DNA from: Desulfobacterales bacterium
Lineage (GTDB): Bacteria > Desulfobacterota > Desulfobacteria > Desulfobacterales > JAHIVH01
Reading direction: 5' to 3'
NCBI GenBank assembly: GCA_020056645.1
Contig: JAGVHJ010000118.1
Location: 1 to 18,368, forward strand
Length of the DNA stretch: 18,368 bases
The position numbers were made by a program, and so were the translations under genes. Numbering within the stretch: the stretch's first letter is position 1; the number at the start of each line of letters is the position of its first letter. Shown here piece after piece: positions 5,957-13,455 of the stretch. A model generated the notes under the pieces. That model saw nothing but the letters and a program-made list of their open reading frames with translations, was not told the DNA's origin and ran no database searches.

Positions 5957-7378
5957 ATGGACATGAAACTAAACAGAATACCCGACCCGGTGAAGACCAT
6001 TCATCTGATCGCGGTGTGCGGCACGGCCATGGGGGCCCTTGCCTTAATGCTCAAGGAGATGGGATACCAGGTCACAGGCTCCGATCAGGCAGTCTATCCT
6101 CCCATGAGCGATTTTCTGAAAAATAACGGTATCGCGCTTTTTAACGGATATTCCCAGGAGAACCTCGCCCATGGTCCAGACCTGGTCGTCATTGGAAACG
6201 CGGTGAGAAAGGATAACCCGGAAGCGCTGGCGGCGGCGGAAAGGAAGATCCCCTTCTGCTCCATGCCCCAGGCACTGAAGTGGTTCGCCGGAAAGGGGAA
6301 AGAGGCCATCGTGATCGCAGGCACCCACGGAAAAACCACCACCTCCTCGCTCATGGCATGGGTGCTTCAATCGGCGGGGGCGGACCCCTCGTTTATGGTG
6401 GGAGGCATCCTCAACAATTTCAAGAGCAACTACCGGATCGGCAGGGGCGCCCATATCGTGTTTGAAGGGGATGAGTATAATACCGCCTTTTTTGATAAGG
6501 GTCCAAAATTCCTTCACTATGATCCGGCGATAACCATTCTGACCAGCGTCGAATTTGACCACGCCGATATTTTCGAAGATTTGAACGCGGTCAAATCCGC
6601 ATTTAACGCGCTGCTTTCCATGATGGCCCCCGGTTCCACACTCGTCGCCTGCGCCGATGATTCAAATGTGGCCTCCCTGGTCCAGGGACGAAATCTGAAG
6701 GTTCTTACCTATGGCATGGCGGACCACGCCATGTGGCGGCTGGGAGAGAGCCGGTGCGAGCCGCCCTTTCAGGTGTTCAATATCTGGAAAGGGGAGGCGC
6801 CCTTCGGACGGTTCCGGATACGGATGATGGGCGCATACAATCTGTTGAACGCCCTGTCGGTAGTGGCTGTTGCAGATTCCATCGGTCTCTCTCCAGAAAA
6901 GATCGGCGCGGGCTTGGAAACCTTCGAAGGCGTGAAGCGGCGGCAGGAGATCCGGGGGGTAAAGAACGGTGTGACCATCATGGATGATTTCGCCCACCAT
7001 CCCACTGCCGTGAAAGAGACGCTGAAAGGGGTCCGTTCGTTCTACCGGCAAGGGCGGATCATCGCTGTTTTCGAGCCCAGGACCAATTCGAACAAGAGAC
7101 GGGTGTTTCAGGAGAGCTATCCAGATGCGTTCGCCGACGCGGATATGATCGTGGTCCCAGAGCCGGAGAACCTTGAAAAAATCCCCGAGGGGGAGCGATT
7201 CTCCTCTGAGAAACTGGTGAACGATCTGGTGGCGGCTGGTAAAAAGGCCCATTACTTCAGGTCTGTTGACCGAATCGTCGAGTTCATCGCACAGACCGCA
7301 GCCCCCGGCGACGTGGTCCTCGTGATGTCGAGCGGCGGGTTCGGCGGAATTCACGAAAAATTGTTGAAACGGTTATAG
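5957..7378 (+). CDS. mpl: UDP-N-acetylmuramate:L-Ala-gamma-D-Glu-meso-DAP ligase Mpl
   Basis: Cytoplasmic murein-recycling enzyme that joins the recovered tripeptide to UDP-MurNAc, using ATP. The 473-residue product has the Mur-ligase layout. An N-terminal UDP-binding domain carries HLIAVCGTAMGALA. The central ATPase domain carries the P-loop GTHGKTTTS (122-130) and VEFDHADIF (198-206). The C-terminal domain carries DDFAHHPTAV (343-352) and EPRTNSNKRRVFQ. The CGTAMG variant of the N-terminal glycine motif and the DFAHHP block separate Mpl from MurC, to which it is related. The start at ATG 5957 has only a weak upstream GACGGAT; an ATG two codons on is possible. It converges on bioA with an 11-base gap and no obvious terminator. 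Confidence 0.93.
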   Translation: MDMKLNRIPDPVKTIHLIAVCGTAMGALALMLKEMGYQVTGSDQAVYPPMSDFLKNNGIALFNGYSQENLAHGPDLVVIGNAVRKDNPEALAAAERKIPFCSMPQALKWFAGKGKEAIVIAGTHGKTTTSSLMAWVLQSAGADPSFMVGGILNNFKSNYRIGRGAHIVFEGDEYNTAFFDKGPKFLHYDPAITILTSVEFDHADIFEDLNAVKSAFNALLSMMAPGSTLVACADDSNVASLVQGRNLKVLTYGMADHAMWRLGESRCEPPFQVFNIWKGEAPFGRFRIRMMGAYNLLNALSVVAVADSIGLSPEKIGAGLETFEGVKRRQEIRGVKNGVTIMDDFAHHPTAVKETLKGVRSFYRQGRIIAVFEPRTNSNKRRVFQESYPDAFADADMIVVPEPENLEKIPEGERFSSEKLVNDLVAAGKKAHYFRSVDRIVEFIAQTAAPGDVVLVMSSGGFGGIHEKLLKRL

Positions 7379-7389
7379 GGTCCGAGGCT

Positions 7390-8679
7390 TTATAGGCCCT
7401 TCTGAACCACACTCCGGATGGCTCCGGTTAACCGAGAGAGATCCTCCTGTTCGATGATATAGGGGGGCATGAGGTAGATGAGCCTTCCAAAAGGTCTGAT
7501 CCAGACCCCCTGCTCGACAAATCGCCTCTGGATCGTCGCCATGTCAACCGGTTCCTGCATCTCCACGACGCCGATGGCTCCCAGGACACGGACATCCCTG
7601 ACCGCTTTCTCTTTTCCCAACGGTTCGAGCTCTCCAATCAGCTGTGCTTCAATGGCCTTGATTTTTTCTTGCCAGTTGGTCGAAAGAAGAAGGGCGATGC
7701 TTGCGTGGGAAACCGCGCAGGCCAGGGGATTCGCCATGAAGGTGGGGCCGTGCATCAACACGCCAGGTCCCTTGTCCGATATGCCGTCACTGACTTTCCG
7801 TGTGGCAAGGGTCGCGGCGAGGCTCATGTAGCCGCCAGTCAACGCTTTGCCGATACACATGATATCTGGTGAAACGCCTGCATGCTCGCACGCGAACATT
7901 TTGCCGGTCCGCCCGAAACCGGTGGCTATTTCATCGGCGATCAGAAGAAGGTCGAACTGGTCGCACACCTCCCGAACCCGGGAGAGGTAGCGGGGAGAGT
8001 AGAACCACATTCCGCCAGCGCCTTGAACCACGGGCTCCAAGATAACCGCTGCGATTTCCGGATGATGGGCGGCGACGAGCGCCTTGAAATCATCAATGGC
8101 GGATTCGTCCCATGAATCGTGAAATCGCTGGGCGGGTCTGGGAGCGAACAGGTGGCGGGGCAGAATATTTCCGAATTGGCTGTGCATACCGGTTTCTGGA
8201 TCGCATACGGCCATGGCGGCGAAAGTGTCCCCATGATAGCCGGACCGAATCGTCAGGAGACGGTTTTTTTCCGGGCGTCCTTTGGAGATCCAGTATTGAA
8301 AGGCCATTTTGATGGCCACTTCGACGGCGACCGAACCCGAATCACAGAAAAAGAGCTTCTCGAGAGGGGCGGGGGCAAGCGTTAATATCAGCCGGGCCAG
8401 GTTCACGGCAGGCTCGTGGGTGATGCCGCCAAACATCACATGGGCCATCTTTTCAAGCTGACCGGAGAGGGCCTGGTTCAAAACCGGATGGTTGTATCCA
8501 TGAATGGCCGCCCACCATGAGGACATTCCGTCGATCAGTTCTTCTCCGTTAGCTAAAATCAGGCGGACCCCTTTAGCCGATGAGACCGGGTATACCGGAA
8601 GGGGATGGGTCATGGAGGTGTAAGGATGCCAGAGATGCCCCCTGTCAAATTGAATCATCTCTTCTGTCTGAGAGGGCAT
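7390..8679 (-). CDS. bioA: Adenosylmethionine-8-amino-7-oxononanoate aminotransferase BioA
   Basis: PLP enzyme of biotin synthesis that aminates 7-keto-8-aminopelargonate, with S-adenosylmethionine as donor, to give 7,8-diaminopelargonate. The 429-residue length is normal. It shows LWHPYTSM (16-23), SSWWAAIHGYNHP (53-65), DSGSVAVEVA (113-122), GYHGDT (147-152), IADEIATGFGRTGK (247-260), the PLP lysine in CIGKALTGGYM (Lys278), and GPTFMANPLAC. The sequence is strikingly close to the enterobacterial type through its whole length, including QGVWIRPFG and IYLMPPYII at the C-terminus. No other biotin gene is in the window. It starts 4 bases after the preceding 59-residue gene, so translation is probably coupled. 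Confidence 0.96.
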   Translation of the reverse strand: MPSQTEEMIQFDRGHLWHPYTSMTHPLPVYPVSSAKGVRLILANGEELIDGMSSWWAAIHGYNHPVLNQALSGQLEKMAHVMFGGITHEPAVNLARLILTLAPAPLEKLFFCDSGSVAVEVAIKMAFQYWISKGRPEKNRLLTIRSGYHGDTFAAMAVCDPETGMHSQFGNILPRHLFAPRPAQRFHDSWDESAIDDFKALVAAHHPEIAAVILEPVVQGAGGMWFYSPRYLSRVREVCDQFDLLLIADEIATGFGRTGKMFACEHAGVSPDIMCIGKALTGGYMSLAATLATRKVSDGISDKGPGVLMHGPTFMANPLACAVSHASIALLLSTNWQEKIKAIEAQLIGELEPLGKEKAVRDVRVLGAIGVVEMQEPVDMATIQRRFVEQGVWIRPFGRLIYLMPPYIIEQEDLSRLTGAIRSVVQKGL

Positions 8680-8683
8680 GGCT

Positions 8684-8863
8684 TTACGAGTTTTCCCGCT
8701 CCCATTTGATCTGATCCAGAATCTCCTTGAGGATGAAATAGCGTTTCAGGACTTTGGAGATCTCTTCCTGTGTGGGTTCCTTGCCGGTCACTTCACTCAC
8801 AAAATGCTGGAGGTGTAAAATGGCCTTGATCAGGCAGGGCTCGATGATCGGGTGATTTTCCAT
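8684..8863 (-). CDS. Small protein of unknown function (59 residues)
   Basis: An ATG at 8863 opens a 59-codon frame ending TAA, 4 bases before the bioA start. The product is soluble and predicted mainly helical. An N-terminal segment (LIKAILHLQHFVSEVTG) is followed by a TQEEISKVLKRYFILKEILDQIKWE helix, a pattern that looks selected rather than random. Upstream is only a weak GGAAAT. Its position in a compact minus-strand series (response regulator, this gene, bioA) and spacing typical of translational coupling support it as real. I recognise no family and assign no function. Confidence 0.6.
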   Translation of the reverse strand: MENHPIIEPCLIKAILHLQHFVSEVTGKEPTQEEISKVLKRYFILKEILDQIKWERENS

Positions 8864-8920
8864 ATGCGTATTTCCGATTTCCGTTGATCATTGCATGAAC
8901 GATTTTTGCAATCAATTGAT

Positions 8921-9310
8921 TCAGGCGGAATGGGCCCGCAACACGAGTGTTTCCTCTGCTTTTATCAGTGCGTTTCGGACGCTCTCGGGTTCGGCGGGTT
9001 TTTTGATGACCGCCAGGGCTCCAATATCGGTTATGATTTCAACCGACTTGGGCTGGACATCTGCGGTGATCACAAATACAATGGCGTTCTTATTGATCTT
9101 CAATATTTCCCGGGTGGCCTCATATCCATTCAGGACCGGCATGGTGAGATCCATGAAAACCACTTCTGGAGAGACCTCCTTATATTTTTCAATCGCTTTT
9201 TTTCCGTCTTCGGCCTCGAAAATTTCATACGCCTGGTATTGAAGGATGCAGCTGTTCAGCATCATCCGGGCGATGCGGGAGTCATCGACGATAAGGATGG
9301 TTTTAATCAT
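8921..9310 (-). CDS. Single-domain response regulator (CheY-like receiver)
   Basis: The 129-residue product is a complete receiver domain with no output domain. Acidic pocket Asp9-Asp10, phospho-acceptor Asp54 in FMDLTMP, switch Thr82 in ITAD, and Lys104 in IKKP are all present, so it should be phosphorylatable. Such stand-alone receivers pass signals by protein contact, as in chemotaxis or phosphorelays. No histidine kinase is nearby. A promoter is predicted at 9426-9454 and the start has no clear ribosome binding site, with a 13-bp palindrome just upstream. The 59-residue gene follows after 57 bases. The SpoIIE phosphatase gene is divergent across a 287-base region, a plausible partner. Confidence 0.92.
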   Translation of the reverse strand: MIKTILIVDDSRIARMMLNSCILQYQAYEIFEAEDGKKAIEKYKEVSPEVVFMDLTMPVLNGYEATREILKINKNAIVFVITADVQPKSVEIITDIGALAVIKKPAEPESVRNALIKAEETLVLRAHSA

Positions 9311-9318
9311 GGCGTTTC

Positions 9319-9331
9319 AATGTGTCACATT
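9319..9331. promoter_or_regulatory. 13-bp palindrome before the response regulator start
   Basis: AATGTGTCACATT is a perfect 6+1+6 inverted repeat, 8 to 20 bases upstream of the ATG, where the ribosome binding site would be. The one-base centre makes an RNA hairpin unlikely, so a protein operator is the better guess. Confidence 0.3.
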
Positions 9332-9425
9332 CACTCAAAGGGTTACCTATTTTCCCCAGACAACCGGATATCAATGGGGGCGCCAATGGGTCAGAGCGTC
9401 TCTTATTATTTTTTAAAATTGTTAC

Positions 9426-9454
9426 CATATAAATGAACAAAAACCAAGTGTCAA
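9426..9454 (-). promoter_or_regulatory. Sigma70-type promoter for response regulator / small ORF / bioA
   Basis: Consensus TTGACA (9449-9454) and TATATG (9426-9431) have a 17-base spacer on the minus strand. The predicted leader to the response regulator start is about 109 bases. Confidence 0.7.
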
Positions 9455-9496
9455 ACAAAAGGACTCTATTTTGTTCTTTTTTTAACGTGGCGATCA

Positions 9497-9505
9497 TGGT
9501 ATATT
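9497..9505 (+). promoter_or_regulatory. Possible extended -10 promoter for the SpoIIE phosphatase gene
   Basis: TGGTATATT gives an extended TGn plus a 5/6 -10 box, about 92 bases before the start codon. At 17-base spacing the -35 position is only TTTTTT, so support is modest. Confidence 0.4.
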
Positions 9506-9540
9506 CTCACCCGTTTATCCTACGAAGACCCCATGTGCGG

Positions 9541-9578
9541 AAAAAGCGTCTCAATCCAGAATGGCTGGCCGCTTTTTT
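9541..9578 (+). promoter_or_regulatory. Terminator-like hairpin in the leader of the SpoIIE phosphatase gene
   Basis: Outer arms AAAAAGCG (9541-9548) and CGCTTTTT (9570-9577) enclose an inner CCAG/CTGG stem and are followed directly by a T run. It ends about 13 bases before the AAGGAT ribosome binding site (9588-9593). The two flanking genes diverge, so it does not end either of them; it could attenuate transcription or hide the start region. Confidence 0.4.
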
Positions 9579-9597
9579 GAACTCTTAAGGATATGTC

Positions 9598-11457
9598 ATG
9601 AAACATACGATCAGCATATTTTCAAAAATATGGCTCAGCCTGAGTATCCTGATTTTTGGGTATTTTTTATCAACGGTGGTCGGGTTTTCTCTAGGCCAGC
9701 GCACCATATTCTATCTGACCGATGTATCAAACTATCTGTTTCCCGCCGCAAAGATCAGTCAGATGGCCCTGGCCGCTTATAACGAACAGATTAAGCTATA
9801 CAATGACGCAGTCACGCTGGGAGAGGAGGCTCTTGTTAAGGAGGCGGAACGGAAAGCCGCGGAAGTTCAGCGTGCTCTTATTGAGATCAGAGATCTACGG
9901 CAGGGAGTCTTGAGAAAAAACAACGAGCTTGAACGGTTGATACCGGAGTTTCAAGCGTTTCGAGAAACGGCCATGAGGGTCTACACGACCATGGCCAATT
10001 ATGGCAATGACATAACCCAGACGGAGCTAACCCTTGATCGGCAAACCCAGATGATCCAGGAAGGCAATGAGCTGCGAAAAACATCCGATCGTATCCATCA
10101 TCAGATAGAGAATCTTGAACAGGCCTTTTCAACCAACCTCAAGGCCCAGCTTGCGGATATCAACAACAAAACCCAGCACCAGCAGTTCCTGAACCTGACG
10201 GTTTTTATCGTGGTGGTGACAACCGCCATCAGCCTGATCGCACTGATAATTTCCCGCTCCATCAAGCGGCCTCTACAGAAAACATTCATGCTTGAAAACG
10301 CCGTGAAACAATCGGTTGACGGCATCGCCGTCATCAATTTTGACGGCACCCTCAAATATGGAAACAGGGCCTGGGCCGAGATGCACGGCTATGACCACGG
10401 AATCGATGAGCTGATCGGAAAACCCTTCTCATTGTTTTATCCGGAAGAGGAGTATAATGAATCGGTGCGTACTTCTCTCTTGTCCATTGAAAAGATTCCC
10501 GTTGTCAAGAAGGAGTTGACCCATCAACGAAGGGACGGGGCTGTTTTTCCCACCATGGTCTCTCTGAACCTCCTGAAAGAGGGTGGGTCATCGATCAATA
10601 TCGTGGCGATCGCAAGGGATATCAGCGAACAGAAGGAGGCGGAACGACAGATCCGTGAACAGACCAAGCAACTGGCGCTTGCCATGAACGCCCTCTGGGG
10701 GGAGATGGAACTTGCTAAGAAAATCCAGACCACCCTCTTACCGGTCTCCCCTTCAATCTGGGGATATGAGATTGCCGCGCATATGGAGGCGGCCTCCGAA
10801 GTGGGCGGCGATTATTACGACATCATCAATGTGGATGGCATGGATTGGGTGCTGATCGGCGATGTATCTGGGCATGGCATCACCGCAGGACTCGTGATGA
10901 TGATGGTTCAGACATCGATTCGGGCCATTCTCTCCGAATATCCCAAGATGGAGCCGCCCAAGCTTCTGTCGGTCATTAACCGGACCATATCGGAAAACAT
11001 TAAAAAACTGGGCGAGCAGAAGTATATGACCTTGACAGCCCTCGCCTGTGTGGCCGATGGCCGATTTCATTTCGCGGGCCTTCACCAGGATATCATGATC
11101 TATCGGAAAGAGAGCGGTCAGGTGGAGTGCGTTGAAACACGAGGCATGTGGATCGGTATTATGGAGGAGATCGGAGAGATGACCCATCTAGACTCCCTGG
11201 AGATGAAGGCCGGAGACGTCATGCTTCTTTACACGGACGGCGTTACGGAAGCGGTTAGGGAAAACACCGAATCCGGGGATAACGGCCTGCTACGAACAGA
11301 GATGTTTTCAGAAGAGAAGCTGAGCGCTCTTCTCAAGTCTCTGGGGCCAGAACCCCCTGACACCATTAAAAGCCGCATATTGGAAGCGCTTTTGCCCTAT
11401 GAACTCAAGGACGATATCACCTTGGTGATTCTTAAAAAGAATGAGACCACCGCTTGA
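9598..11457 (+). CDS. Membrane-anchored PAS domain / SpoIIE-type PP2C serine phosphatase
   Basis: The 619-residue signalling protein has these parts. Transmembrane helix 1 is at about 11-33 and helix 2 at about 198-219, flanking a periplasmic, largely helical sensor of about 160 residues with coiled-coil character. A PAS domain spans about 230-345 (SVDGIAVINFDGTLKYGNRAWAEM ... ARDISEQKEAERQI), then a helical linker. The C-terminal RsbU/SpoIIE phosphatase domain runs from about 370 to 615 (LAKKIQTTLLP). Metal-binding acidic motifs are intact: EVGGDYYD (401-408), GDVSGHG (421-427), LYTDGVTE (544-551) and DDITLV (605-610), so it should be active. Such enzymes dephosphorylate anti-sigma antagonists or similar STAS proteins; none is encoded nearby. 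AAGGAT lies 4 bases before the ATG. It diverges from the response regulator. Confidence 0.93.
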   Translation: MKHTISIFSKIWLSLSILIFGYFLSTVVGFSLGQRTIFYLTDVSNYLFPAAKISQMALAAYNEQIKLYNDAVTLGEEALVKEAERKAAEVQRALIEIRDLRQGVLRKNNELERLIPEFQAFRETAMRVYTTMANYGNDITQTELTLDRQTQMIQEGNELRKTSDRIHHQIENLEQAFSTNLKAQLADINNKTQHQQFLNLTVFIVVVTTAISLIALIISRSIKRPLQKTFMLENAVKQSVDGIAVINFDGTLKYGNRAWAEMHGYDHGIDELIGKPFSLFYPEEEYNESVRTSLLSIEKIPVVKKELTHQRRDGAVFPTMVSLNLLKEGGSSINIVAIARDISEQKEAERQIREQTKQLALAMNALWGEMELAKKIQTTLLPVSPSIWGYEIAAHMEAASEVGGDYYDIINVDGMDWVLIGDVSGHGITAGLVMMMVQTSIRAILSEYPKMEPPKLLSVINRTISENIKKLGEQKYMTLTALACVADGRFHFAGLHQDIMIYRKESGQVECVETRGMWIGIMEEIGEMTHLDSLEMKAGDVMLLYTDGVTEAVRENTESGDNGLLRTEMFSEEKLSALLKSLGPEPPDTIKSRILEALLPYELKDDITLVILKKNETTA

Positions 11458-11469
11458 AAGCGGCCTCTC
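11443..11469 (+). terminator. Possible weak terminator after the SpoIIE phosphatase gene
   Basis: CCGCT-TGAA-AGCGG (11450-11463) with outer GAGA/TCTC pairs (11443-11446 and 11466-11469) forms a hairpin holding the stop codon in its loop. A C/T-rich tract follows instead of a T run. The next gene converges 28 bases away. Confidence 0.35.
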
Positions 11470-11485
11470 CTTCTTCCCCCTCCCT

Positions 11486-13171
11486 TTATCCGCCAAAAAT
11501 CTTTTCGATGATCACCTTGGTAATCATATAGGTGGGCTTGATTCCCTCATCTCCCATACTGCCCGAGGCAAGCGTCTGGCCGCTCACGAGTGGATTGTCT
11601 GAGGCGTAATAGGCGTACCTGACCTTGATATCCTTGGAGATATGGCCCCGGATCATGGCCGAGCTGATCGCTTTCTGATAGTGTCCACCTTCCATCTCAA
11701 GGCCAACGGCCTTCCAGGTGCTTGTCTGGAACCGTTTCAGCAGATCCGTGTTCTGTAGGGAGGTGCCGATGACCGTAACAATCGGACCTTCATGCACGGG
11801 AATATCGCTGTCAAAGTCCTCCTTTGAAAGGTCGTTTTGAAATGAGTAGTTGTCCGATGTGCCTTCAAACACATGGGAGGTCGCAAGCATGATGTCGCCT
11901 TTTCTCCCAGGAAGAGTTCCCGCTTTACCCATGACTGATATGGAGCTGAAAAAGAGCGGCATGGATTCGTTTTCGGCCCCTTCCGTATCAAGGAGCTCAT
12001 CCATCACTTCAAAGGCCTGGGTGCCGAATGCATAATCCATCACCACGATCAGGGGAGACTCATTCTGGCGCTGGGCCATGTCTATTTTAAGTTCCGGATG
12101 GAGCCGGACTCCTTTCAGCTGTTCCGTATCGATGATCTGACAGTCGATAAATGCACCGGAGGTGTCGGAAATGGGATAGAGGCCGTTTTTTTCGGAAAAG
12201 GCCTGAATATCCTCCTCCAGATCGACGAGTTCCTTTATAAAGGAGTAGAGGTCGCCTTCCGGGTTTCTTTTCTTTTTCGATTTGAAAGCGGCGTAACCAT
12301 AGATGAGATTCCTCACGCTGTGCATGTTGGCGCTAATGATGTGGATGGGCCTTGCCTGAAATCCCAGCTCGTATATCTTCCTCTTTAACGTCAACGCCCA
12401 GTTCTGACCGTACATCTGACTTGCGATCATCTCGTTCAGGGCAGGGGTAAAGGCGATCAAGAGTTCGTTGTCCCTCGACTCCTTTTCCGCATCAACGCGT
12501 CTGCCCAGGCCGTGGATGATTCTGAATAGGATGTGGCGGCCATAGTGATCGTTATGGTATCTTTCCAAATAGGCGTATGAGCTCTTGGTTTCGTGAAAGG
12601 TTCTTCCCAGGATGATGCTCAGGTTCCAGAGAGCCTGGTCCAGCTCATCCTCACTCATGAGAGCCGGATTGTCGATAATTTTTTCAAGCTCCTTCCATTG
12701 GCTTGTTAGATTCAACTCTCGGTCCCGCATCTGTTTGTGGATCTTGACCGCCTCGATATTGAGAAAGGTGATATGGGTCAGGATATCATATATTTCGCTC
12801 AATCCCCGGGTGATGACAAAGCAGATCTCTTTCTCGCTGACCCGGTAGGAGGCCCGTCTCCGTTTGGGTGGAAGAACCTTTTCAAAAGAGGCGTCTTCAA
12901 ACTCCTCCTGGGCGGTCAGAATGATCCGGTTGCATTTCTCGATGCCTAAGGGGAGCCGTTCGATGACGTATTCCAGACCTTTAAGCTCGATGATTCTGGG
13001 ATCGTTCATCGATCCATAGATTTCAGGACTTAAAATTTGAAACCCTTCCGCTAGTTTAAGGCCCGACTGGCCTGAGGGTTTATAGTAGCCCCGGAGCACG
13101 AGCGCGTCCGCCGTGATTTTAATCAGCCGGATGGCGTTTCTTGCTTTTTGAGACTTTGTGATATATTGCAT
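11486..13171 (-). CDS. Uncharacterised protein with AMP-nucleosidase-like C-terminal domain (DUF6909-like)
   Basis: 561-residue cytoplasmic protein. The start is set at ATG 13171 because AAAGGA sits 6 bases upstream; the ATG seven codons earlier has none. The first 350 residues are mostly helical (ARNAIRLIKITADALVLRGYYKPSG, HITFLNIEAVKIHKQM, GRTFHETKSSYAYLERYHNDHYGRH) and resemble what I recall as DUF6909, seen mostly in Bacteroidota; I cannot confirm that here. Residues 410-561 look like the nucleoside phosphorylase/nucleosidase superfamily and are closest by eye to AMP nucleosidase: SVMGKAGTLPG (412-422), FEGTSDNY (435-442, compare GTSDDY in Amn), the ribose-contact motif GLEMEG (490-495), and SDNP (524-527, compare SDQP). 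It probably acts on a purine nucleoside or nucleotide. It is monocistronic, with a strong promoter. Confidence 0.7.
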   Translation of the reverse strand: MQYITKSQKARNAIRLIKITADALVLRGYYKPSGQSGLKLAEGFQILSPEIYGSMNDPRIIELKGLEYVIERLPLGIEKCNRIILTAQEEFEDASFEKVLPPKRRRASYRVSEKEICFVITRGLSEIYDILTHITFLNIEAVKIHKQMRDRELNLTSQWKELEKIIDNPALMSEDELDQALWNLSIILGRTFHETKSSYAYLERYHNDHYGRHILFRIIHGLGRRVDAEKESRDNELLIAFTPALNEMIASQMYGQNWALTLKRKIYELGFQARPIHIISANMHSVRNLIYGYAAFKSKKKRNPEGDLYSFIKELVDLEEDIQAFSEKNGLYPISDTSGAFIDCQIIDTEQLKGVRLHPELKIDMAQRQNESPLIVVMDYAFGTQAFEVMDELLDTEGAENESMPLFFSSISVMGKAGTLPGRKGDIMLATSHVFEGTSDNYSFQNDLSKEDFDSDIPVHEGPIVTVIGTSLQNTDLLKRFQTSTWKAVGLEMEGGHYQKAISSAMIRGHISKDIKVRYAYYASDNPLVSGQTLASGSMGDEGIKPTYMITKVIIEKIFGG

Positions 13172-13230
13172 GCGATTTCCTTTCTCTCTCATGTGCCAGG
13201 GGTGTTCGTAAACTCGGTGCTTTATATGCC

Positions 13231-13241
13231 ACCTATTAGGT
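13231..13241. promoter_or_regulatory. Palindrome at the predicted start of transcription of the AMP-nucleosidase-like gene
   Basis: ACCTATTAGGT is a perfect 5+1+5 inverted repeat just downstream of the -10 box at 13243-13248. That is a typical position for a repressor site, though the repeat is short enough to be chance. Confidence 0.25.
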
Positions 13242-13242
13242 A

Positions 13243-13271
13243 ATTGTAGTTTGCGGAAGGGAAGTTGTCAA
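13243..13271 (-). promoter_or_regulatory. Near-consensus sigma70 promoter of the AMP-nucleosidase-like gene
   Basis: TTGACA (13266-13271) and TACAAT (13243-13248) with a 17-base spacer match 11 of 12 consensus bases. The leader to the ATG at 13171 is about 65 bases. It is the strongest promoter in the window. Confidence 0.85.
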
Positions 13272-13295
13272 GAAATGGTAAGGCGATATTCGTTA

Positions 13296-13311
13296 TAAAG
13301 TCTTGACTTTA
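13296..13311. promoter_or_regulatory. 16-bp palindrome in the divergent intergenic region
   Basis: TAAAGTCTTGACTTTA is a perfect 7+2+7 inverted repeat. It contains TTGACT, a possible -35 box for the plus-strand genes, but no good -10 follows at 17 bases (CATTTT). It may be an operator for one or both divergent units. Confidence 0.35.
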
Positions 13312-13455
13312 AACCTGTAACCAGTCATTTTATGTTTCCGAATTGCTATGGAGCGAGAGAGGCCGAGGATCAGACGAGATCCTCCTGAATGGAAAGCGCG
13401 GCCCAACGAAAGGGGTCTCTTTCCTGGGGCGAAAAAACAAGATCTGGTGAGACGG

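Noticed and set aside
6662..7354. Minus-strand open frame of 230 codons inside mpl
   Set aside because: It lies wholly opposite conserved Mpl motifs; the composition is that of a reverse-strand shadow.
13348..13455. Longer N-terminus for the molybdenum-carrier protein from ATG 13348
   Set aside because: The 36 extra residues are Arg-rich with no family match and no ribosome binding site; ATG 13456 gives the usual MIKKIISGGQTGAD start.
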